Assembly (NCBI GenBank): GCA_026416715.1
Contig: JAOAEQ010000004.1
Location: forward strand, 81,642-145,641
Direction: 5' to 3'
DNA: 64,000 nt
Source of the DNA: a bacterium
GTDB taxonomy: Bacteria > UBP4 > UBA4092 > JAOAEQ01
Part shown: piece after piece, positions 53,497 through 62,900 of the stretch
Numbering within the stretch: the first letter of the stretch is position 1
Layout: each line of letters starts with the position of its first letter
Notes under the pieces: model-generated
Told to the model about the DNA's origin: nothing
The model's input: only the letters and a program-made list of their open reading frames with translations
Databases searched by the model: none
Position numbers and translations under genes: made by a program

Positions 53497-53526
53497 TTGT
53501 CAAGAGAGGGTAATACCGTGTAAACT
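53497..53526 (+). promoter_or_regulatory. possible promoter of the hisC-aroF-tyrA operon
   Basis: TTGTCA (53497-53502), 18-base spacer, TAAACT (53521-53526); about 55 bases before the hisC start. Confidence 0.35.
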
Positions 53527-53583
53527 ATTACAATGAATCATAGTTGCCGTATAGCACTAAACTAAATATTCATTCTACGAGGT

Positions 53584-54666
53584 ATGATTATGATACCAAA
53601 AGTCAGGAACACTGTGCTAGGGATGGAACCATACAATCCAGGGAAACCGATTGAAGAGGTAAAACGGGAACTGGGATTAACGGATGTAATTAAACTCGCC
53701 TCGAATGAGAATCCACTTGGTCCATCACCGCTTGCAAAACAAGCGATAATCAATGCCGTGGATGAAGCGAACTTATATCCTGATGGGAGCGGATTCGCGT
53801 TACGGAAAAAACTTGCGGAAAAATTTGCTGTTTCGATGGATGAAATTATTCTCGGGAGCGGGTCAGATGAAATCATCTCGATGCTCGCGCAAACGTTCAT
53901 TTCGCCCGGCGATGAAGCGGTGACTTCCGCGTTTTCGTTTGTTCGGTATGAACAAGCGGTACAGTTAATGGATGGCGTGATGAAATTTGCACCGATGCGT
54001 GAGTATACCTACGATTTACCTGCAATAGCGAAATTAATAACTTCGAAAACGAAGTTAGTGTTTATAGCGAATCCGAATAATCCGACCGGAACGATGGTGG
54101 ATAAAACCGCAGTAGCTGAATTTATGGAGAATGTCCCGCCGGAAGTGTTAGTGGTGTTCGATGAAGCATATTATGAATATGCGCTTAGTCCGGAGTATCC
54201 GCAGACGTTCGATTATTTTCGGCAAGGGAAGAATGTGATTATTTTACGAACGTTTTCGAAAATCTATGGATTAGCGGGATTTCGAGTCGGGTATGGTTTT
54301 GGGAAGCCGGAATTATTAAATATGTTGCATAAAGTTCGACCACCGTTCAATGTTAATCGAATGGCACAAATTGCAGCGTTAGCGAGTTTAGATGATGATG
54401 ACCATGTGACTCGCAGCCGGGAAACGAATCAGCGCGGGAAAGAATATCTCTATGCCGAATGCGCTCGACTCGGGCTGGAATATGTTCCAACGGCAGCGAA
54501 TTTCATTTTGATAAAGTGTAAAACTGACGCAAACAGAGTATTTGAAACCTTATTACGGCAGGGAGTAATCGTTCGGCAGATCGGCGCCGAGTATATTCGC
54601 GTGACTATCGGGACGATGCCGCAAAATGAACGGTTTATTCGCGCATTACAGAAAGTTTTAGCATAG
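53584..54666 (+). CDS. hisC: histidinol-phosphate/aromatic aminotransferase
   Basis: 360 residues. Fold-type I PLP enzyme: LASNENPLGPSP, GSGSDEII, NPNNPTG, FDEAYYEY and the PLP-lysine in LRTFSKIYGLAGFRVGYG. HisC family. Because aroF and tyrA follow directly, it may serve the tyrosine/phenylalanine branch as well as, or instead of, histidine. ATG at 53584 or 53590 are both possible; CGAGG at 53577 favours the second. First gene of the operon. Confidence 0.92.
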   Translation: MIMIPKVRNTVLGMEPYNPGKPIEEVKRELGLTDVIKLASNENPLGPSPLAKQAIINAVDEANLYPDGSGFALRKKLAEKFAVSMDEIILGSGSDEIISMLAQTFISPGDEAVTSAFSFVRYEQAVQLMDGVMKFAPMREYTYDLPAIAKLITSKTKLVFIANPNNPTGTMVDKTAVAEFMENVPPEVLVVFDEAYYEYALSPEYPQTFDYFRQGKNVIILRTFSKIYGLAGFRVGYGFGKPELLNMLHKVRPPFNVNRMAQIAALASLDDDDHVTRSRETNQRGKEYLYAECARLGLEYVPTAANFILIKCKTDANRVFETLLRQGVIVRQIGAEYIRVTIGTMPQNERFIRALQKVLA

Positions 54667-54730
54667 AAATTGGTTATTCAGTTCGAAAATTGAATTTCAA
54701 TAATTCGGAGAGAGGTAAAAGAGAAAAACT

Positions 54731-55744
54731 ATGATACTGGTTTTACGGCCGGATGCTACTCCGGAACAAATTGAACATATTTTAACCCGAATACGTGAAC
54801 TCGGGTTAACTCCACATATCTCTAGAGGAGTTAAACGGACTATAATCGGAGCAATCGGCGATGAAGAAATCTTGCGAGAACAACCGTTAGAAGCTATCCC
54901 AGGAGTTGAAAAAGTTCTGCCGATATTAAAACCGTATAAACTCGCGAGTCGTGAATTTAAATCAGAAAATTCAGTTATTGAAATCGATGGGATTACGATT
55001 GGCGGGAAACGTATCACCATTATCGCTGGACCATGTTCGGTAGAAACAGAAGAGGTACTGTTAGCGACTGCGCTTGCAGTTAAATCGGCTGGGGCAACGA
55101 TGCTCCGTGGTGGCGCATTTAAACCGCGTACTTCACCGTATAGTTTTCAAGGGTTAGGTGAAGCGGGATTGAAAATGCTCGCTAAAGTGAAACAGGAAAC
55201 CGGCTTGGGTATCGTTACCGAAGTGATGGATACCCGCGATGTAGAATTGGTAGCGCAATATGCGGATATCATTCAAATCGGCGCACGCAATATGCAGAAT
55301 TTTAATCTGTTGAAAGAGGTTGGGATGCTGCAAAAACCGGTGTTACTGAAACGGGGTATGATGTCAACCTATGAAGAGACATTAATGTCAGCGGAATATA
55401 TTATGTCGAAAGGGAACTATAATGTTATCCTCTGTGAACGGGGAATTCGAACGTTTGAAAAAATGACCCGGAATACCCTAGATTTAAATGCGGTCGTTGC
55501 GTTTAAACAGCAGAGTCATCTGCCGGTCATCGTTGACCCGAGTCATGGAACAGGGCACTGGCGGTGGGTAGCGCCGTTATCCCGAGCAGCGATTGCAGCT
55601 GGCGCTGACGGGTTAATGATTGAAGTTCATCCGGAACCGGAAAAAGCTTGGTCAGATGGTTCCCAATCATTATTACCGGAGAAATTTGCGACGTTAATGC
55701 ACGAATTGCAACAAATCGCGCAAATTATTGGACGAGAATTATAA
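54731..55744 (+). CDS. aroF: DAHP synthase (AroA-I-beta type) with N-terminal ferredoxin-like regulatory domain
   Basis: 337 residues. Residues 1-~70 form the ferredoxin-like domain found in Thermotoga-type enzymes (MILVLRPDATPEQIEHIL), which mediates feedback control. Catalytic barrel: IIAGPCSVETEE, RGGAFKPRTSPYSFQG, QIGARNMQNF, KRGMMSTYEE, VDPSHGTGH. First committed step of aromatic synthesis. Good GAGAGG ribosome site. The pairing with tyrA fits tyrosine control. Confidence 0.97.
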   Translation: MILVLRPDATPEQIEHILTRIRELGLTPHISRGVKRTIIGAIGDEEILREQPLEAIPGVEKVLPILKPYKLASREFKSENSVIEIDGITIGGKRITIIAGPCSVETEEVLLATALAVKSAGATMLRGGAFKPRTSPYSFQGLGEAGLKMLAKVKQETGLGIVTEVMDTRDVELVAQYADIIQIGARNMQNFNLLKEVGMLQKPVLLKRGMMSTYEETLMSAEYIMSKGNYNVILCERGIRTFEKMTRNTLDLNAVVAFKQQSHLPVIVDPSHGTGHWRWVAPLSRAAIAAGADGLMIEVHPEPEKAWSDGSQSLLPEKFATLMHELQQIAQIIGREL

Positions 55745-55776
55745 TCAGCATATTCAAATTTCGGGTTTGATTTTCT

Positions 55777-56655
55777 ATGAAATATCTGTTTAATAAAGTC
55801 GCTATTGTTGGGGTCGGGTTATTAGGTGGTTCGCTCGGGTTAGCTTTGAAAAAGCGTCGGTTGGTTCGGTCGGTAGTTGGGTTAGGCAGAAATCAGCAGC
55901 GATTAGACCGTGCCGTTCGGAAACAAGCGATCGATGCATATTATCTTGAACCGGAATGGCAATCCGCAGTGAACGATACGGAATTAGTCGTTATTTGCAC
56001 GCCGGTTGGTGATATTGTGCGGATTGCGAAACAACTCTGTCGCTGGTTACCCGCGGGTAGTATTATTACTGATGTCGGTAGTACCAAACAGTCTATCGTT
56101 CAGCAGATGGATAGTTTTCTCAAACGAGAACGATTTCCAGTATATTTTGTTGGGAGTCATCCGATGGCGGGGTCAGATCAAACCGGTGTTGAAGCTGCAC
56201 AAGCTGATTTATTCAACCGAGCGGTATGTATTATCACCCCGACAAAATATACCGCAGAACCGGCGATACAAAAAGTATCTCAGTTATGGAAATCGGTTGG
56301 TGGAAATATCATTTTTTTAGCGCCGTCACGGCATGACCGATATGTTGCGGCGATAAGTCATCTTCCCCATCTGGTAGCAGCGAGTTTAGTTAATTCTATT
56401 GAGCAGGTGAATAGAAAAGATACAACGGTACTTCAGCTCGCTGCCGGTGGGTATAAAGATACTACCCGAATAGCGAGTAGTAGTCCGGAACTCTGGCGGG
56501 ATATTTGCTTAGAAAACAAAACCAGTATTGTATCGGTATTAAAACTATTTGAAAAAGAATTAACTAGAATGAAACGAGCAATAGAAACCGCTGATTCCCG
56601 AGAAATATATCACTGTTTTATACAAGCAAAGAAAGCTCGGGATAAAATTAAATAA
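55777..56655 (+). CDS. tyrA: prephenate dehydrogenase
   Basis: 292 residues. Rossmann start VAIVGVGLLGGSLGLALKKR, catalytic His in GSHPMAGSDQTG, and SHLPHLVAASL in the helical dimer domain. Oxidatively decarboxylates prephenate (or arogenate) for tyrosine. No chorismate mutase or ACT domain is fused. 32 bases after aroF. Confidence 0.96.
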   Translation: MKYLFNKVAIVGVGLLGGSLGLALKKRRLVRSVVGLGRNQQRLDRAVRKQAIDAYYLEPEWQSAVNDTELVVICTPVGDIVRIAKQLCRWLPAGSIITDVGSTKQSIVQQMDSFLKRERFPVYFVGSHPMAGSDQTGVEAAQADLFNRAVCIITPTKYTAEPAIQKVSQLWKSVGGNIIFLAPSRHDRYVAAISHLPHLVAASLVNSIEQVNRKDTTVLQLAAGGYKDTTRIASSSPELWRDICLENKTSIVSVLKLFEKELTRMKRAIETADSREIYHCFIQAKKARDKIK

Positions 56656-56724
56656 TAGATAACCTTATCTATATTAATTATTTCCCACTCCGAACCTTAA
56701 ATCAGGTATTGAAAGGATGAAATT

Positions 56725-59325
56725 ATGCGATTCGATAAACTCACGGTTAAATCTCAAGAAGCAATTCAACAAGCGCAAGGGATCGCTGAACAACATCAGC
56801 ATCAGCAGATTGATGTAGAACATTTACTTCTCGCGTTACTCAATCAACCTGATGGTGTGGTTATCCCGATACTGCAGAAGCTTGGTGTGAATGTTCCCCT
56901 GATGAAAAGTCGAGTTGAAGAAGCGTTAACCAAAATCCCGCAAGTATATGGGACGACGATAGGCCAAATTTATCTTACCCCGCGATTAGCGAAAGTATTC
57001 GAGTCTGCCTGGCAGGAAGCACAACGGTTGAAAGATGAATATGTTAGTACCGAACATTTATTACTGGCGATTGCGGATGAAAAAGACGCGACAGCTAGTT
57101 CGGAAATATTCCGCAATCTCGGAATTACGAAAGACCGAATTTATACTGCGATGCAAGAGATTCGGGGTGCGCAACGGGTTACTGACCAGAATCCGGAAGA
57201 TAAATATCAGGCGTTAGCGCGATATAGTCGCGATTTGACTGAATTAGCTCGGAAAAATAAACTTGACCCGGTTATTGGTCGTGATGAAGAGATACGGCGG
57301 GTTATCCAAGTTCTATCCCGGAGAACGAAAAATAATCCGGTACTTATTGGCGAACCCGGAGTAGGGAAAACCGCGATTGCTGAAGGGTTAGCGCAACGGA
57401 TTGTTGCTGGCGATGTGCCGGAAACCTTAAAAAACAAACGGGTAGTTGCGCTAGATATGGGCGCGTTAGTTGCTGGCGCAAAATATCGCGGTGAGTTTGA
57501 AGACCGGTTGAAAGCGGTGTTAAAAGAAATCGAACAATCTGAAGGACAGATCATTTTGTTTATTGATGAATTACATACATTAGTCGGTGCGGGCGCTGCG
57601 GAAGGAGCGATTGATGCATCGAATATGTTAAAACCGGCGTTAGCCCGTGGTGAACTCCGCTGTATCGGAGCGACGACTTTAGATGAATACCGGAAACATA
57701 TCGAAAAAGATGCAGCGTTAGAACGACGGTTCCAGCAGGTATTCGTTGGTGAACCGTCAGTCGATGATACCATATCAATTCTGCGTGGGTTGAAAGAGCG
57801 ATATGAAGTGCATCATGGAGTGAAAATTCAAGATGCCGCGTTAATCGCCGCTGCGGTATTATCGCATCGGTATATTTCCGACCGATTCCTGCCGGATAAA
57901 GCGATAGATCTGGTTGATGAAGCGGCATCACGGCTGCGGATTGAAATCGATAGTATGCCGACAGAACTCGATGCTATCGAACGGCAGATACGCCAGTTAG
58001 AAGTAGAAAAACAAGCGGTGCAAAAAGAAAAAGATGCTGCTGCCCGTGAACGGTTGAACAAGATTGAAGCTGAACTAGCGGAGTTGAAAGAAACTAGTAG
58101 AAGTATGAAAGCGCATTGGCAGAAAGAAAAACAGTATATAACCAAAATTCGCGAGATTAAACAGCAGCTGGATGCATTAAAAACGGAAGAACAGAATGCG
58201 GAACGAGTTGGAGATTTAACGCGAGTGGCGGAAATACGGTATGGCAAACTTCCGGCGTTGCAGAAACAGTTAGAGATTGAAAGTAAAAATCTTGCGGAAC
58301 TTCAGAAAGAGAAGAAGTTCTTGAAAGAAGAAGTCGATGAAGAAGATATCGCAGAAATTGTTTCGAAATGGACGGGGATACCGGTCGCGAAAATGCTGGA
58401 AGGAGAAATGCAGAAACTGCTGAAAATGGAAGACCGATTACGTGAACGGGTGGTTGGTCAGGATGATGCGATTAGCGCAGTTGCGAATGCGGTTCGTCGT
58501 TCGCGAGCGGGAATAGCTGACCCGAACCGACCTATTGGTTCCTTTATTTTTATGGGACCAACCGGCGTTGGTAAAACCGAACTCGCGCGCGCGTTAGCGG
58601 AATTTTTATTTGATGATGAACAAGCGATGATTCGAATTGATATGAGTGAATATATGGAGAAACATACCGTATCCCGATTGATTGGTGCACCGCCGGGATA
58701 TGTTGGCTATGAAGAAGGCGGACAGTTGACTGAAGCGGTTCGTCGTCGTCCATATTCCGTAGTATTATTTGATGAAATTGAGAAAGCACATCATGATGTG
58801 TTTAATGTTCTCTTGCAGATACTTGATGATGGTCGGTTAACTGACGGGCAGGGACGAACGGTTGATTTCAAAAATGTCGTGGTGATTATGACCTCAAATG
58901 TCGGGAGTCAGTTTATTACCGAATTAGAAGATGAACAGGATGAAGATACGATGCGGGAAAAGGTTATGGAAGCGTTACGTGTCCAGTTCCGCCCAGAATT
59001 TTTGAATCGGATTGATGAGATTATTATCTTTCATCGGTTATCCCGCGAGCAGATTAAACAAATTATTGATATTCAACTACGGCGGTTGCAGAAACGATTA
59101 GCTAACCGGAAAATCGGACTAGAAGTTGATGAGAGTGTTAAAGAAATGCTTGCGGATATCGGTTATAATCCGGTATATGGAGCTCGGCCATTAAAACGTG
59201 CTATCGTGCAAATGTTAGAAAACCCGTTAGCATTGAAGATTATCAGTGGTGAAATTCAAGATGGGCAGAATGTGATTGCGGTTATGCAAAAAGGTGAAGT
59301 GGTGTTTAAGCCTAAAAAGAATTAG
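56725..59325 (+). CDS. clpB: ClpB/Hsp104 disaggregase
   Basis: 866 residues, full length. Clp N domain (two repeats, 1-~145), NBD1 with GEPGVGKTA and [13 protein letters not shown], the coiled-coil middle domain (~400-520, distinguishing ClpB from ClpC/A), NBD2 with GPTGVGKTE and the arginine-rich sensor region, and the C-terminal D2-small domain. ATP-driven hexamer that rescues aggregated proteins with DnaK. Good ribosome site (GAAAGGA). No HrcA/CIRCE-type or other heat-shock operator was recognised. Confidence 0.98.
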   Translation: MRFDKLTVKSQEAIQQAQGIAEQHQHQQIDVEHLLLALLNQPDGVVIPILQKLGVNVPLMKSRVEEALTKIPQVYGTTIGQIYLTPRLAKVFESAWQEAQRLKDEYVSTEHLLLAIADEKDATASSEIFRNLGITKDRIYTAMQEIRGAQRVTDQNPEDKYQALARYSRDLTELARKNKLDPVIGRDEEIRRVIQVLSRRTKNNPVLIGEPGVGKTAIAEGLAQRIVAGDVPETLKNKRVVALDMGALVAGAKYRGEFEDRLKAVLKEIEQSEGQIILFIDELHTLVGAGAAEGAIDASNMLKPALARGELRCIGATTLDEYRKHIEKDAALERRFQQVFVGEPSVDDTISILRGLKERYEVHHGVKIQDAALIAAAVLSHRYISDRFLPDKAIDLVDEAASRLRIEIDSMPTELDAIERQIRQLEVEKQAVQKEKDAAARERLNKIEAELAELKETSRSMKAHWQKEKQYITKIREIKQQLDALKTEEQNAERVGDLTRVAEIRYGKLPALQKQLEIESKNLAELQKEKKFLKEEVDEEDIAEIVSKWTGIPVAKMLEGEMQKLLKMEDRLRERVVGQDDAISAVANAVRRSRAGIADPNRPIGSFIFMGPTGVGKTELARALAEFLFDDEQAMIRIDMSEYMEKHTVSRLIGAPPGYVGYEEGGQLTEAVRRRPYSVVLFDEIEKAHHDVFNVLLQILDDGRLTDGQGRTVDFKNVVVIMTSNVGSQFITELEDEQDEDTMREKVMEALRVQFRPEFLNRIDEIIIFHRLSREQIKQIIDIQLRRLQKRLANRKIGLEVDESVKEMLADIGYNPVYGARPLKRAIVQMLENPLALKIISGEIQDGQNVIAVMQKGEVVFKPKKN

Positions 59326-59487
59326 ACGCTGCTGTTCACAGCAGCGGAGAGGTTTCTCTTCCCGATTTTAGTCGAGGGTTGATAAGCCTTTGGTTTTGAA
59401 AAGACTTAGTTCGCATCGAACGTTTGTGATATCTATCAAGATATCAATTTTCTAAATCACTGTGTTACATTAGGGACAAGTAACCCA

Positions 59488-60123
59488 ATGTTATATCCAA
59501 TTAATTTAAACGTTAACAAGAAACCATGTGTCGTTATCGGCGGGGGTGAAGTTGCGTTACGAAAAGTAGAATCATTATTAAGTTGTGGCGCGCAGGTTAC
59601 GGTTGTTGCTCCGCAGATTCATCCTGCTTTGCAGAAACTCGCGCGCGCTAAACGTATCCGGATAGTTAACCGCGCATATCAGCCGGAAGATGTAGCGACC
59701 GCTTTTTTAGTTATTGGAGCTACCAATAGTAATAAGGTAAATCAGCAGATTGCGCAATCTGCGAAACAGCGCAATGTTTTGGTTAACATAGTTGATACGC
59801 CGGAACTCTGTAATTTTCAGGTGCCGGCAAGTATACGTCGCGGGTCGTTGTTAATTACGGTTTCAACGGAAGGGAAAGCGCCAGCGTTATCCAAACATCT
59901 TCGAACAGAGTTGGAAAAACAGTTCGGGCCAGAATACGCTATGTTTGTTGAAAAGCTTGCGAAATGGCGAACTGCCCTACGTAAACTAGTTCCGAATCAA
60001 AAACAGCGCGACCAGATTATGTCTGCATTAGTTACATCCGATATACTATACCTTTTACAAAGAGGGTTAAAACAAGAAGCGGAACTGCGGTTTAAACAAA
60101 TTATACAGCAATATGGAACGTGA
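59488..60123 (+). CDS. precorrin-2 dehydrogenase/sirohydrochlorin ferrochelatase (CysG N-terminal type)
   Basis: 211 residues. NAD-binding VVIGGGEVALRKVESLL, the Asp-containing NIVDTPELCNF, IRRGSLLITVSTEGKAPALS, and the C-terminal dimerisation/active-site helices. Makes siroheme from precorrin-2. Stand-alone, as in Met8-type enzymes; the methyltransferase activity is supplied by the fusion at 62901. First gene of a hem operon. Confidence 0.93.
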   Translation: MLYPINLNVNKKPCVVIGGGEVALRKVESLLSCGAQVTVVAPQIHPALQKLARAKRIRIVNRAYQPEDVATAFLVIGATNSNKVNQQIAQSAKQRNVLVNIVDTPELCNFQVPASIRRGSLLITVSTEGKAPALSKHLRTELEKQFGPEYAMFVEKLAKWRTALRKLVPNQKQRDQIMSALVTSDILYLLQRGLKQEAELRFKQIIQQYGT

Positions 60124-60255
60124 ATGGTTTCTCTTTGGGGAAGTCGGTGACGGAATTACTTTTCGGGTTTAGTAATACATTTTCTATCGGTTCCGCTACG
60201 ACAAATTATCCCGATGGATATCGAGCTATGCGGCTGGTCTGTTTAAGGAGTGATT

Positions 60256-60330
60256 ATGAATCATCCTGAGTTTAAGTGCGAAGAACTGGTGCATAAGAAT
60301 TTTTTAGTTTCTTTTCAATTACTCCGATAG
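60256..60330 (+). CDS. 24-aa leader ORF upstream of hemA
   Basis: ATG at 60256 with a strong Shine-Dalgarno (AAGGAG, 5-base spacing), stopping 24 bases before hemA. The peptide MNHPEFKCEELVHKNFLVSF... has no known family. The ribosome site is better than that of hemA itself. Possible regulatory leader peptide; it may also be chance. Confidence 0.4.
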   Translation: MNHPEFKCEELVHKNFLVSFQLLR

Positions 60331-60354
60331 GTTAATTTAGATGATGATGGAGTT

Positions 60355-61659
60355 ATGAATATCCTTACGCTCGGATTGAATCATTTAACCGCACCGATTG
60401 AAATTCGGGAAAAACTCGCGTTTTCTGAATCGCAGATTCCAGTTGCGTTAACGCGATTACGCGAGATGACTCAAGCGAGTGAAGCGGTGATATTAACCAC
60501 CTGTAATCGGGTGGAAATATATATCGTTGCTGATGCAACAGTATCGGAAATGATTCATACAACGAAACAATTTCTCGCTGAATTCCACCAGATTCCGATA
60601 TCGCATTTTGCTCTAAACCTGTATATTCATCACGGGAATGGCGCAGTTCGGCATTTATTTCGGGTAGCGGCAAGTTTAGATTCGATGGTGCTCGGAGAAG
60701 CACAGATTCTCGGTCAGGTGAAAGAAGCGTATGAGCTAGCGAAAAAAACTGGGAATACCGGATTTATGCTGAATACGGTATTCCAGCGGGCATTCAATGT
60801 CGCGAAAGAAATTCGCAGTAAAACCGATATTGGGAAAGGAGCGGTTTCCATTAGTTCCGTTGCGGTAGAATTAGCCCGAAAGATTTTCGGTGAACTATCG
60901 AATCGTTCTGTGATGATTATCGGCGCGGGAGAAATGAGCGAACATACGTTACGGCATCTGGTTGATGCCGGGGCAAGTTCGGTCATTGTGAGTAATCGGA
61001 ATTACGAGCGTGCGGTTAAACTTGCGGCAGCATATCGTGGGCAAGCGGAACGGTTCGATACCTGTTTCAACCGTATGGTTGACGTTGATATTGTGATAAG
61101 TTCAACTGGTTCACCGCGGTTTATTATTCGCAAAGAAGATATGCTGCCGGTTATGCGAGCACGCAAACATAAACCGATATTTCTCATTGATATTGCGGTT
61201 CCGCGGGATATTGACCCGCAGGTTGAATCGCTGGATAATGTTTATTTATATAATATCGACCATTTACAGCAGGTAGCGAATAATAATCGAGCGCTGCGGC
61301 AACAGGAGTTAGCAAAATGTGAAGCGATTATTGATAAGGAAGTGCAGGAATTTAATCAGTGGTATCATGCGCTGGCGGTTACTCCTGTCATCAAGAAACT
61401 GAATGCGAAATTAGACCATATCCGTTTGAAAGAACTGGAAAAAACGTTATATCAACTGGATGAATTAAGCCCGGAACAGAAAGAGAAAATCGGATATTTA
61501 ACCCAGCGGATTATGAACCAGTTTCTCAACTCGCCGCTTGAACAATTGAAAAAGCGTGCAGCTAGCGGGAATGGGATAATATATTCGCAGGTGGTAACTG
61601 AGTTATTTGAGTTGGAAAAAGAAACGGATAATGCTGAACCGCAGAATACCTCTGAATAA
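60355..61659 (+). CDS. hemA: glutamyl-tRNA reductase
   Basis: 434 residues. Nucleophilic Cys50 in ILTTCNRVEIY, substrate-site FRVAASLDSMVLGEAQILGQV, NADPH domain MIIGAGEMSEHTLRHL and a C-terminal dimerisation helix. Reduces Glu-tRNA to glutamate-1-semialdehyde (C5 pathway). Normal order hemA-hemC-cobA/hemD. Confidence 0.98.
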   Translation: MNILTLGLNHLTAPIEIREKLAFSESQIPVALTRLREMTQASEAVILTTCNRVEIYIVADATVSEMIHTTKQFLAEFHQIPISHFALNLYIHHGNGAVRHLFRVAASLDSMVLGEAQILGQVKEAYELAKKTGNTGFMLNTVFQRAFNVAKEIRSKTDIGKGAVSISSVAVELARKIFGELSNRSVMIIGAGEMSEHTLRHLVDAGASSVIVSNRNYERAVKLAAAYRGQAERFDTCFNRMVDVDIVISSTGSPRFIIRKEDMLPVMRARKHKPIFLIDIAVPRDIDPQVESLDNVYLYNIDHLQQVANNNRALRQQELAKCEAIIDKEVQEFNQWYHALAVTPVIKKLNAKLDHIRLKELEKTLYQLDELSPEQKEKIGYLTQRIMNQFLNSPLEQLKKRAASGNGIIYSQVVTELFELEKETDNAEPQNTSE

Positions 61660-61726
61660 TCCAGAGTATACGGTACCTTATTTTAACCATTCAATCAATT
61701 CATTGGTTAACTAACATATCTCTCTT

Positions 61727-62710
61727 ATGAAAAAACGAACATTGATTCTTGGAACTCGCGGTAGTCAACTCGCTATCCAGCAGGCGGAATGGGTTAAATC
61801 CCGGTTATTAAAAAAGGTTCCCGGAATAACCGTTAAACTTGAGAAAATAACGACTACCGGCGATAAATTCCGGGGTACAACTTGGTCGAAAGCGCCAACG
61901 AAAGGCGTGTTCACCAAAGAGCTGGAAGAAGCGTTATTAGCGAAGAAGATAGATTTTGCGGTACATAGTTTGAAAGATGTACCGACAGAATTACCTGATG
62001 GTTTAGCACTGGTTGCGTTTCCCAAACGAGCGGATGCGCATGATGCGATTATTTTTAATCGGTCAAGCCAAGTTCATGTTCCGGATGAACATGGCGAGGA
62101 AACATTATCTTTATTAGATACGCTACCGGAAAAAGCGCGAGTCGGCACCAGCAGTTTGCGACGCCAATCGCAATTGCTTCACTTTCGACCGGATTTGGTT
62201 ATGGTCGAACTCCGCGGTAACCTAAACACCCGCATCGAGAAACTTGAACAGGAAGGATTAGATGCGATCATTGTCGCTGCTGCAGGGTTAGCTAGGTTGA
62301 AAATCAAACATGAGTTTATGCATATCATACCATTTGAAATTATGTTACCTGCAGTCGGGCAGGGGGCGATTGCAATTGAATCCCGTGCTGCAGATAAACC
62401 GGTGATAACGTTATTACAACAATTGAATGATAAGAAAACTGAACTTGCGATAACTGCGGAACGGTCGTTTCTCGCTGGGCTAGGTGGTGGATGCCGATTA
62501 CCGATCGCTGCTTATGCGCGCGTTGAACAGAATAAACTCATTTTAGACGGGTTGATTGCTAGTCCTGACGGCAGTAAGTTTATCCGGAGTAGAATTGAAA
62601 CCGATATGTTAACGATCCCCAGCGCTGTTGAATTGGGGAACCAATTAGCGCAGAAATTGTTATCCGCTGGTGCTGGACAAATCCTTCAAACTCGAACTGA
62701 TATTCAATAA
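61727..62710 (+). CDS. hemC: hydroxymethylbilane synthase
   Basis: 327 residues. LGTRGSQLAIQQAEWVKS, catalytic Asp84 in VHSLKDVPTELP, RVGTSSLRRQSQL, ELRGNLNTRIEKL, and the dipyrromethane-carrying Cys256 in GGGCRLPIAAYA. Makes the linear tetrapyrrole. No Shine-Dalgarno; 67 bases after hemA. Confidence 0.98.
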   Translation: MKKRTLILGTRGSQLAIQQAEWVKSRLLKKVPGITVKLEKITTTGDKFRGTTWSKAPTKGVFTKELEEALLAKKIDFAVHSLKDVPTELPDGLALVAFPKRADAHDAIIFNRSSQVHVPDEHGEETLSLLDTLPEKARVGTSSLRRQSQLLHFRPDLVMVELRGNLNTRIEKLEQEGLDAIIVAAAGLARLKIKHEFMHIIPFEIMLPAVGQGAIAIESRAADKPVITLLQQLNDKKTELAITAERSFLAGLGGGCRLPIAAYARVEQNKLILDGLIASPDGSKFIRSRIETDMLTIPSAVELGNQLAQKLLSAGAGQILQTRTDIQ

Positions 62711-62828
62711 TTAATAAACCTTATTTTTACGACCCGACTTCATTCGAGAATCATATTATAACTTTATAACTGTTAACGTGATTAAAGCCAGTTGACCTGA
62801 ATAGGCACGAACTATGGACTGAAGTTTA

Positions 62829-62846
62829 CCCAGCAAGATTGCTGGG
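62829..62846. repeat. small hairpin in the hemC-cobA/hemD gap
   Basis: CCCAGCA - AGAT - TGCTGGG, a perfect 7-bp stem in the 190-base gap. No T run; could be an attenuator or chance. Confidence 0.4.
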
Positions 62847-62900
62847 CAACGATGTTGACGGTTATTGTAAGATGATGATTCGAATTTCGGATGGATTGAT

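Noticed and set aside
57207-57773. 188-codon open frame antisense to clpB
   Set aside because: Opposite-strand shadow of the ClpB NBD1 coding region, low complexity and no motif.
59327-59346. Hairpin after clpB (CGCTGCTG-TTCA-CAGCAGCG) as terminator
   Set aside because: The stem is perfect but no T run follows, so termination cannot be claimed.
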